From: Phanerodontia chrysosporium | Lineage: Eukaryota > Basidiomycota > Agaricomycetes > Polyporales > Phanerochaetaceae | Length of the DNA stretch: 24,537 nt | Direction: 5' to 3' | NCBI GenBank assembly: GCA_001910725.1 | Contig: MJGA01000119.1 | Span: 1 to 24,537, forward strand | In this document: one piece after another, positions 7,328-15,099 of the stretch | How positions within the stretch are numbered: position 1 is the stretch's first letter | Layout: every line of letters begins with the position of its first letter | Translations under genes and position numbers: made by a program | Notes under the pieces: generated by a model | The model's database searches: none | What the model saw: only the letters and a program-made list of their open reading frames with translations | What the model was told of the DNA's origin: nothing

Positions 7328-7925
7328 TGTCACAGTTTTTCGTCTCAACCTTAGGGTTAGGGGCAACAGGTGACAGAAGCGACTACTCCGAACTGTGACA
7401 TGCAGAAGCGCTGGAGTGACAGCCCTAGGCTCGGGGCTGGTCACGTGATACGGCGGTCACGTGATGCGCACACGTGCGGTATCCCAGGGTCACATGGTCG
7501 AAGGTCTAGAAGTAGGCAAGGTCTGGAAGCGCCGAGACACTCCGGAATGGACTAGAAAGTCCTGAAGGTCTCTGGACAGGTCCGGACAGTGCTGGAACGT
7601 TCTGGAGGTTTCTGGGACATCGTAGGAATATTTAGGAACGTGTAGGAGAATGTAGGAATGCCTGTAGGGCACTAGCCAATAGCGTAGTAGGTATTAGATA
7701 GCTAGGACCCTGAACACCGGTCCCTGGGGACCTGGTGCACATGTATATAAACCCTGAGGGCTGGGAGTGCCTCCCCAGCTTCAATCTCATCGCATCTCAC
7801 CTCTCTAGTCTCTATACCTCGTCTTCGAGCTTGGCTACACCCTTTGTAGTCCAAGTAAACCTTTGCCAGTGAGTATTGCTGGTTGGTTTGGTGTATAGAC
7901 GCTAGGGCAGCGCATTTTTGTGATA
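7328..7925 (+). repeat. LTR2, 3' LTR of the complete element, shared with the tandem remnant
   Basis: It matches LTR1 throughout, with single-base length differences only: CCC/CC near 7350, GGG/GG near 7520 and GG/GGG near 7615. Signals: TTAGGGTTAGGG 7351-7362, E-boxes 7441-7476, HSE-like core 7595-7612, CCAAT 7676-7680, TATA 7744-7750 and self-primer 11-mer 7777-7787. It ends at TGATA 7925 and is followed directly by dUTPase sequence rather than by the primer site. Confidence 0.92.
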
Positions 7926-8300
7926 CTCACGTGGTTCGCCAGAAAGCGCAGGGTTGGATCTTTTCATCACGGAAGACCTTACACTCAAACCCATGATCGC
8001 AAGCTAGCACCAACTGGCCTTCGAATGTGTACTCCACCAGGTACCTACGCTCGAGTTGCACCACGGAGTGGCCTCAGCCTCAGAGGCATCGACATAGGAG
8101 CAGGCGTTATTGACCGAGATTATCGAGGAGAGCTCAAAATTCTACTCATCAACAACTCGCCCGACACCTTTACATTCCACAAGGGTGATCGTGTTGCTCA
8201 ACTCGTGCTCGAAAGAATCTCCTATGCCGAACCAACTCCGGTTTCTCGCCTCGACTCAACCATTCGCAGCAGCGATGGTTTTGGCTCCACTGGTATTTAG
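7926..8300 (+). pseudogene. Second dUTPase copy in a deleted tandem element
   Basis: Starting immediately after LTR2, the sequence matches 6917-7292. Motif 1 (ESAGLDLF) is in one frame. A missing C near 7992 (CCC here, CCCC in the first copy) puts motifs 2-5 in another frame, ending RSSDGFGSTGI-stop at 8300. Apart from the shift I count about 11 substitutions, of which about nine are silent. The two others are Thr to Pro before motif 1 and Val to Ala in motif 3 (GAGVID). A 34-base tail and LTR3 follow. Inference: the element once shared LTR2 and lost everything between the LTR end and the dUTPase. Confidence 0.85.
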
Positions 8301-8334
8301 GCTTCACCAGGAGGTTCAGCTAGAATTGGGGTAA

Positions 8335-8934
8335 TGTCACAGTTTTTCGTCTCAACCCTTAGGGTTAGGGGCAGCGGGTGACAGAAGCGACTACTCCGAA
8401 CTGTGACATGCAGAAGCGCTGGAGTGACAGCCCTAGGCTCGGGGCTGGTCACGTGATACGGCGGTCACGTGATGCGCACACGTGCGGTATCCCAGGGTCA
8501 CATGGTCGAAGGTCTAGAAGCAGGCAAGGGTCTGGAAGCGCCGAGACACTCCGGAATGGACTCGAAAGTCCTGGAGGTCTCTGGACAGGTCCGGACAGTG
8601 CTGGAACGTTCTGGAGGTTTCTGGGACATCGTAGGAACATTTAGGAACGTGTAGGAGAATGTAGGAATGCCTGTAGGGCACTAGCCAATAGCGTAGTAGG
8701 TATTAGATAGCTAGGACCCTGAACACCGGTCCCTGGGGACCTGGTGCACATGTATATAAACCCTGAGGGCTGGGAGTGCCTCCCCAGCTTCAATCTCATC
8801 GCATCTCACCTCTCTAGTCTCTATACCTCGTTTTCAAGCTTGGCTACACCCTTTGTAGTCCAAGTAAACCTTTGCCAGTGAGTATTGCTGGTTGGTTTGG
8901 TGTATAGGCGCTAGGGCAGCGCATTTTTGTGATA
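8335..8934 (+). repeat. LTR3, diverged third LTR
   Basis: A full-length 600-bp copy, with about nine substitutions and a length change relative to LTR1. Signals: TTAGGGTTAGGG 8359-8370, E-boxes 8449-8484, HSE-like core 8604-8621, CCAAT 8685-8689, TATA 8753-8759 and the 11-mer 8786-8796. It ends at TGATA 8934 (or TGATAGA 8936), next to a new host-like sequence. Its promoter points into the coiled-coil ORF downstream. Confidence 0.92.
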
Positions 8935-9167
8935 GATGTTCATTGAAGAGCTTGGCATTTCAGCTGTCGCCCGGTGGAGAACTGCACTGTCAGCACTTGG
9001 TGAGTGCTCTGGCTTGTCTATACACATCCGGGCCTTACCATGGACCGCTCTATATAGGCTATAAGCCTTCCCTGAATCCAGCCTTCTATTCACCGCAGGC
9101 AAGAACAGCAGCTCCCAACGAAACTCTCGTACCTGCTGCGTCTCCGCTGGCAGGCTCTCTTCATTTC

Positions 9168-10032
9168 ATGCTGGGACGGGCCGCTAATGACCATGTCGTA
9201 CACCGTCAGCTCGAGCAGCGCATGCCCCGATACGCACCTAGCACAACAGCCAATGCAGAGGCCCAGAAACTTCTCGCTACACGGGACGCTACCATTAAGC
9301 GGCTTCGAACAGAGCTGCTGCAAGAGGCAATGAAGAACCACCAGGACAAGACGGAGATAAACGAGCTTCGGCGCCAGCTCAGAGCTCGCGGACGAGGAGA
9401 TAACACGGCTGGTGTCAGAATTGGCGGAACAGCAGCGTGAGCTCGAAAGCGCTTTCATGCTGATCAGAGCTCTCTCGTCAAACCTAGCTGCGGCTCGAAG
9501 GTTGCAGCCGCAGTCTCTCACACATGGACCAAACTCAGACAGTGCGCATGAAGTGCAGGTATCTGATAGCGGGGTTCCTATCTCGGGCATTCAACACACC
9601 GGTAAGAATCGCTGTTTCCTGGCAGATCTTCCTGCGCTAACATACAGACTTGTAGTAACTGCTGACTCGGACCCCGACACAGCCGCTGCAACCAGCGCTG
9701 ACGCCACGAGCGCGAACACCAGAACTGACTCTCGAATTCGCATAGTATTAGCACCTCGCTCACGGCCCCTCACCCGAGCTGCAGTTCTCCCCCCGTCTGC
9801 GAATACCGTAGTAGCATTGGGGCGTGCATGCACCCGCGCGGTCACTACACTCAATCTGCCAACGCGGACCCACATGCAACTTGCACTTCTCGCCGTATCT
9901 GAGCCTCCCGATACATGGTTTGATGGGCTTCTGAGGTCCGGGTTCAATTCTGAGGAGGCGCAGCAGCTTGTTCAAGCCATGAATGAGGACGTGGAGGTGA
10001 CACCCGACTCAAACACATGTTGTATAAATTAA
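9168..10032 (+). pseudogene. Coiled-coil protein of unknown function, one frameshift
   Basis: The frame from ATG 9168 (or ATG 9222, MPRYAPSTTANAEAQ) encodes a coiled coil (LATRDATIKRLRTELLQEAM, then EINELRRQL). It continues in the next frame as DEEITRLVSELAEQQRELES and on to TAA 10030-10032. No GT exists between 9301 and 9409, so an intron cannot make the switch near 9385. A +1 shift is required. A probable 54-base intron at 9602-9655 (GTAAGA, CTAAC branch site, TAG) leaves the frame open either way. The C-terminal half is Ala/Thr/Arg-rich and ends LRSGFNSEEAQQLVQAMNED. An upstream exon at 8936-8999, followed by GTGAGT and an acceptor at 9098, is possible but does not lead into this frame. 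I recognise no domain. Its proximity to LTR3 could give it an LTR promoter. Confidence 0.4.
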
Positions 10033-10279
10033 ATCATATTTATTCTCGATTTTATATGTTGTGTACTGGGTCTGGCAGTGTGTATGGACCGCTGGCCAGG
10101 GAGGCTAGTACAGTAAGGTCGAGAGATCGAAAACGAATGCACTGCAGCAGTTCGATACCTCGACGTTATGTCAGCCAATCACACTTCAGGGATGGCAATC
10201 GGGACTTACCGCCACGCGCCGTCTCATCGTCTCCCCGCGACACCAAAATTTTGCATTGCTCCTGTCCAACGGTGCTGCT

Positions 10280-12209
10280 ATGGCTAACAACTCATGGCAC
10301 GAGCCCTCGCAGTGGGATTATCAGTACCAGAACCCGGGTGCACGATATAACTCACTTTATCTGGATGAACGGCTTTACGGTATGCCGCCGCCGCTGCCAC
10401 CACCACCGCCGTCACCTCCATCCCAATCTCAATTTCCCCTGCCGCGACCCTCTCTATCGACGGCCGCCTTCGAGGCACCGACTTCTGTGTTGGCCTCTCC
10501 GGTGCCTTCACTTCTAGTGGGATTTCAACAAGTCAGCCTGCACCCGCCATGATGGATTGGACACCGGCCTTCAGCCAACATCCGTCACGCCCGCAGTCAG
10601 CCTTGCAATCACTGTCACCTCAGGTGTCAGCTTCACGAGCCCCTACTCAATCTGCCTCACCATCCGAGTCAGCGCCGCTGATCGCCCCGCTCACTGCACC
10701 TCAGGCTACAGCGTCTTCGTCCTCGCCTGCGCAAGCACCTATGGTCACGATTCAACCACCGACTCTACCTACGCCAGCACCTCGCGTGAAAAACATGACG
10801 AAAGAGCAGAAAAGGACTCACCGTAAAGAGCAGCAAGCACGCCATGACGCGATAGAACAAGACGTGAACGACTTCTTTGAATACGCGTCACGGCACGCCC
10901 AGGACCTTGCAGACAAATGGCAGAAGAAGAAGCGGTGGTTTCTGGACCGCTTCTTCAATGGAGGACGTAAGGGGATGGGCGACTCGAAGACAAGCGCTTT
11001 CAATGCGTGGCTTCACTTTAAATGCGAGGAAGTGAACGGTAGTAAGTAATTTGTCCATGCGTACAGGGGGTACTGCTTACCAGGAGCCTTAGATCTTGGT
11101 CTCGGTGAGCTTCCGAAGTCTATGCAAGAGGTTCGAGAGGAATTCCTCGATGAATACTATGCTCTCGGCGATGAGGAGAAGGCACAGTACGTACGGGATT
11201 ATGATGCTGTGAAGAAGGCGAAGAAAACAAGCAAGCGTACCTCTGCCCGTGCGAAGATACAAGACCTAGCTAATACAAGTAAGCTCCTCGAAGAGATCGT
11301 GCGTGCTTCGACATATGCATAAGACCGACTGCTGACACTTACTCGTAGATCATGGGCCTCGACGCGCGGATCAGCATTGGAGGCTTCTTCTGCCTGGTCC
11401 GCGGGGACACAGATTACGTGACGGCCCCGCAGTGGTGGTTTAGCCATCCCGAGCTGGAGACGTTCTTGACCGTCAGTAGTAGACGGTGGGATACGACGCG
11501 GCTTGGCACATTGGTAGAGGCGTTCGTAGTCGCAGGGGGTTCTGTATCAGGTGTGTGACGTGCGGCAGTTCAATGCGGGACCGTCCTACTCACCGGTTCG
11601 GAAGGTGTCCTCCGCACTAACAAACAGAAATGCGCGTTCACCAAGGCACAAATTCGCAATCGGATAAGGGACTTACTTAGTGTGTGCCTCTGTCCAAACA
11701 TCCCCCTCTGTTCTAATTGTGCCCTAGTCGATATAACCGGTAACGACAAGGTTGTCATGCAGTACGAACGATACGAATACGATATCGTGCAGCGCTACAA
11801 TGTCGAGCTTGTGGGGTGGACGGCGGACAAGTTTGTGAACCCCAGCGACCTGTCAGACAACCTCAGCATGCTCCAGACCCTTCTCAATGCACTCGATAAC
11901 GGCACTTGCAAGTTTGTAAGACTCACCGCTGCACAGGCAGCCGCTCGGAAGAAGGCGCATGAAGCCAAGGTCACCGCCGGTCAGATTTTGCCTCCCAAAC
12001 CGCGCAAGAAGCGCCAGGATGCAGGCAAGCCTCGGGGGTCGCGCAAACAGAAGGGTGCTGTTTCTGCTGCTGAAGAGTCATCTGCGCCTGGTGGTGAGAA
12101 CGAGGAGGTGGTCGATGACGAGGAGGGGGAAGAAACTGAGGACAGCGAGGACGAGAACGAGGGAGATGACGAGCTGGGCCCTTCGAGGAAGCGTAGACGG
12201 GGCGAATAG
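10280..12209 (+). CDS. Multi-exon charged protein of a lineage-specific basidiomycete family
   Basis: The ATG at 10280 starts MANNSWHEPSQWDYQYQNPG and a proline-rich stretch. A frame change somewhere in 10370-10550 (unresolved intron or indel) leads to the frame containing MMDWTPAF. After that the exons are about 10369/10549-11041, 11084-11298, 11349-about 11552, 11628-11681 and 11751-12209. Introns end with AG and some carry CTGAC or CTAAC branch sites. Features in order: low-complexity N-terminus; basic helical region (KNMTKEQKRTHRKEQQARHD); a segment like a degenerate HMG-type helix (SAFNAWLHFKCEE); a conserved-looking block (IMGLDARISIGGFFCLVRGD); then QYERYEYDIVQRYNVELVGW and ALDNGTCKFVRLT; a basic stretch; and an acidic tail ending KRRRGE. 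This suggests a nuclear protein. I recall similar unnamed, expanded proteins in mushroom genomes, but function is unknown. Confidence 0.6.
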
Positions 12210-12562
12210 ATATGTATAGCTGGTGTGGTTGTCGTCGTCGAGAGCACAGTGTGAATGACAGCGGCAGCGCGCAGGTCCATTCTGATCTCGGTGATATACC
12301 CACGCATGTCTACGCAAATTTTATTCCATTCTGTTCAGGCTACATTACACAGGAGACACGCCTTCCTTGCATACAAGTAGATGCAGACATGGCAGTCCGC
12401 AAGCCAGAGAGGTCGTGTCAGGCGGTCCAGAGGCTATGACGAAGTCTGCAGGCCTTTGATGGGATATCACTGGGATGAAGCGCCGGAGGGGCGCGACGTG
12501 GCAACGGAAAAGAACGAGGCGCGGGAACAGTGCGGGAACATGTCCCGATTGGGGAAGGAGGC
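12210..12562. other. Intergenic sequence without recognised gene
   Basis: 3' flank of the charged-protein gene. Only short overlapping frames on both strands; nothing recognisable. Confidence 0.5.
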
Positions 12563-12586
12563 GGGGCGGGAAAGGGCGGGGCGGGG
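12563..12586 (+). other. G-quadruplex-prone run
   Basis: Five runs of three or four G are separated by loops of one to three bases (C, AAA, C, C). This satisfies the usual four-run, short-loop pattern on the + strand. It sits in a GC-rich intergenic stretch. Confidence 0.5.
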
Positions 12587-12670
12587 CAGCACGAGGGACG
12601 GCATCCGGGGCACGGAAACAGCCGGGAATGGCTGACGGAAGGGGCTGACCACCCAGGAAATCTGGAGGCT

Positions 12671-12877
12671 GCTCTCGACGGGTGCGAGAAACGCGAGATC
12701 TACCTCCGATCTGAGGGATCACCGGCTGCGTTCGATCCCTCAAATCCGTAATCGATTGCGGGCTGCATAGGTGGCTCTCGACGGGTGCGAGAAACGCGAG
12801 ATCTACCTCCGATCTGAGGGATCACCGCGCTGCGTTCGATCCCTCAAATCCGTAATCGATTGCGGGCTGCATAGGTG
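12671..12877. repeat. 103/104-bp tandem direct repeat with internal palindrome
   Basis: Unit 1 is 12671-12773 and unit 2 is 12774-12877. They are identical except for one extra base (ACCGG versus ACCGCG). Each unit has an inverted repeat, TGAGGGATC with GATCCCTCA, extendable to 13 pairs with one mismatch. Both units also contain ATCGAT. There is no coding potential. Confidence 0.85.
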
Positions 12878-13091
12878 GACTGGGTAAGTCAGTGCTCCCC
12901 GACCCATCGCCGAGGGCCGATAGGCGTCCACGTGACATCAGCTTTCCCGCCGAAAGCGTGCTTGTTCTTCACAAGTTCTTTTGTAGTCTCCCAAGGAAAA
13001 CCTTCAAAACATGGCTGCAAGTATCTAGCCACTGACGTGGCTCGATGAGCTGGCAACTTTCCTCTCACCATTCGGTATGGCTTCCGCATAG

Positions 13092-13819
13092 GAGGTTCTA
13101 AAAATATTCGTCAAGGCCCGTGAGTCCTACCTCCAGGACCCGTCCACCATCAATCCGATGATGGAAATCCTGGAGGCGACCAAGGGTGCCGCAGGGTGAG
13201 TAAGCGTCTCTGAGTAGATGAGACATGATGAGCTGACTGCTATCCAGGATTTACCACGGTGTAGCACCGGAGGAGCCAGACACGCTTGTGCTCTTCATCG
13301 GTATGTCCTCGTAATGGACCGCCGATCCGCGCTCCTCTGCTTACATCGTAGTGCCAAGTCTAGGATACGCTCGAAGAGCACCACGGTCTTATGAACGAGT
13401 GCGCAGAGCTCAGCACGGCCAACATGTTCTAAGCGTATATCGACAACGACCTCCGCGCTTCTTTGAACACTCCCTATGTGCCTTACGCACATGTTAGCAA
13501 AATGGACCAGGGGAAGACGAACAAGGAAGTTCTCGCGCTGCTCAAAGCACTCACGGAGCGACCGACCCCGCGCGGATGTCATCTCGGCGGGTACGCCAAA
13601 GCCGTCGAGAAGGATGAGTTCGTCGTCTTGTACGGGTGGGACGATCCAAAGGTTTGACATAGTCTACAAACAGCTGGTACCTCACTCATGCAATCCATAT
13701 AGTTCTACCACGCGACTCGCGAGTTGCAGGATGTGGAAGAAGTCTTGCGCCAAATTCGTGACGTCGTCGAGGTCGTCAAGCGTGGGCGTGTGCAGCTTGT
13801 CGCCTACGAGAAGTACTAA
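13092..13819 (+). pseudogene. Dead paralogue of the two-repeat alpha/beta-barrel protein
   Basis: Exons align with the intact gene at 14248-15032: 13092 to about 13196, about 13248-13301, 13359-13651 and 13703-13819. Introns lie at matching positions. Readable blocks are VKARESYLQDPSTINPMME, YHGVAPEEPDTLVLFIG, DTLEEHHGLMNE, LNTPYVPYAHVSKMDQGK, GGYAKAVEKDEFVVLYGWDD and ELQDVEEVLRQIRDVVEVV. Damage: no ATG at the N-terminus (homology starts after an in-frame TAG), TGG to TAG at 13361-13363, TAA at 13430-13432 where the paralogue has His, and about 12 codons missing between LMNE and CAEL. The late exons are well conserved, so inactivation looks recent. Confidence 0.85.
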
Positions 13820-14247
13820 GGAGCTGTTCATAACAACGATCTGATGCATCTTCATAATAGATCGAAGATGATGGGTTGGCCCCATTACGGTTGCTCCGAG
13901 GCTGAATGTGGCGCTGAAGGCGTGAACATGCACATATGCACAGCGCTGGCCTTTCCTGATGATTGTGCCTATGACTTCTTCACCTTTCCGTTCAGCTATC
14001 TTTTCATCGCTGTGGAGCGTCTCCGCGAGGAGCAGTAACTGGTCATCCCGCGGACGTGGGCTTTCACAGTTGGATCAAGGCTAGGCATTAGAAACATGCC
14101 TATCCCGAACCGCGCAAGCACCAGGGACTGCACTCGTGTCGTACGTCGCCTCCACTCTTCATTGCGGATCAGGGGGAAGAGACTCATATAGAGCATATTA
14201 GTGTATTCCTCGGTGTATCTGTGGAGATTCACCCTGCGAATGAGCAT

Positions 14248-15032
14248 CTACGGCTGATATCTCTTGAAGGGGATGAGCTTGACACAGCCCCTCTTGCCCT
14301 CCTCCGTCACCTCGAGCAGGTGCGGCACAACCGTCTTAGCCTCGGGCTGCTCGCGCGCGGCGTAGAAGAACTACATCGACGACGAGATGAACAGCGTCAG
14401 GTACTCGAAGGCAGCGGACCACCTGCGGGTCGTCCCACCCGTTGATATGGATGAACGAGTCCTTCTCGACCGCCTTGGCGAAGCCGCCGACACGGCACGT
14501 CGCGGGCAGCTCCAGGCGGGTGGTCAGCGCCATGAGTAGCGCGAGCGCCTCGTCCGCGGTCCTGCCCGCCTTCAGCGTGCCGATATACCCGAAGGAGAGG
14601 TACGGCGCGTTGAGCACGGCCGCGAGGTCGGACGGGAGGTACACATGGAACATGTTAATTGTGCTCAGGTCGGCGCACTTCGCGAACTCTGCGCCGAGCA
14701 CCGCGTAGCGCTCCTTGTCGTCGATGAGGGCTTGATGGTCCTCGATCGTATCCCAGACTTGCGAGGGAGGTCAGCGCGCAATGCTCGCGTTGGCAGGACT
14801 GAGCGTACCGATGAAGAGCATCAGCGTGTCAGGCTCCTCGGGAGCCACGCCGTGGTAGATCCTGCAGCGGCAGTGTCATCAGCTCCTGGGTAGTATCCTT
14901 CGTCTTCTGCGTTATTCACCCCAGGGCGCCCTTGGACGCCTTCACTATCTCTAGCATCGGATTGAGCGTGGACGGGTCCTTGAGGTAGGACTCGCGAGCC
15001 TTGATAACCACGACCTCGAGTGCAGGAGCCAT
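14248..15032 (-). CDS. Two-repeat alpha/beta-barrel (ABM-like) protein, intact
   Basis: Four exons on the minus strand: 15032-14920, 14861-14809, 14757-14423 and 14370-14248, with GT-AG introns of 48-58 bases. The coding length is 624 bases, giving 207 residues and ending TAG. The start is MAPALEVVVIKARESYLKD. Two ferredoxin-like halves are suggested: residues 1 to about 100 (IYHGVAPEEPDTLMLFIVWD) and about 100-207 (FGYIGTLKAG, RVGGFAKAVEKDSFIHINGW). This is the layout of dimeric alpha/beta-barrel (antibiotic-biosynthesis-monooxygenase-like or stress-response) proteins. The fold call is from pattern recognition, and neither substrate nor catalytic residue can be named. No signal peptide, so probably cytosolic. 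A TATA box lies 57 bases upstream. Confidence 0.75.
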
Positions 15033-15088
15033 CTTCTACGCGCGAATGTAAGCGTTGGAATGCTGGAGGCTCCTGCAGTGCGTTACGT

Positions 15089-15099
15089 CCTATATACTC
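15089..15099 (-). promoter_or_regulatory. TATA box of the alpha/beta-barrel gene
   Basis: On the minus strand the sequence reads GAGTATATAGG. It lies 57-67 bases before the ATG at 15032, leaving room for a ~30-base 5' leader. Confidence 0.5.

Larger units (their letters stand above)
807..7925 (+). mobile_element. Ty3/Gypsy chromovirus (Tf1/sushi-like), RT/RNase H missing
   Basis: Two direct LTRs (807-1405 and 7328-7925) flank an internal region. The order is primer-binding site, upstream ORF, Gag with a CCHC knuckle, DSG aspartic protease, a 685-base non-coding stretch, integrase with HHCC, DD35E and GPY/F modules, then chromodomain and dUTPase, and a G-rich tract next to LTR2. Integrase downstream of protease, the GPY/F module and the chromodomain place it with the chromoviruses. 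No RT or RNase H motif can be read in any frame of 4692-5376. The two LTRs differ by three one-base length changes in homopolymers and show no substitutions, which indicates a recent insertion. Frameshifts in the upstream ORF, in gag and at the integrase/chromodomain junction mean no full polyprotein can be read as given. No convincing target-site duplication was found. Confidence 0.9.

Noticed and set aside
802..8939. GAT at both ends as a target-site duplication
   Set aside because: Only three bases agree (GATCG versus GATGT), which is not enough for the usual 4-6-base duplication.
8892..9167. Extension of the coiled-coil frame upstream into LTR3
   Set aside because: The open frame reads through LTR sequence and a likely intron (9000-9098), and its residues look like translated non-coding DNA.
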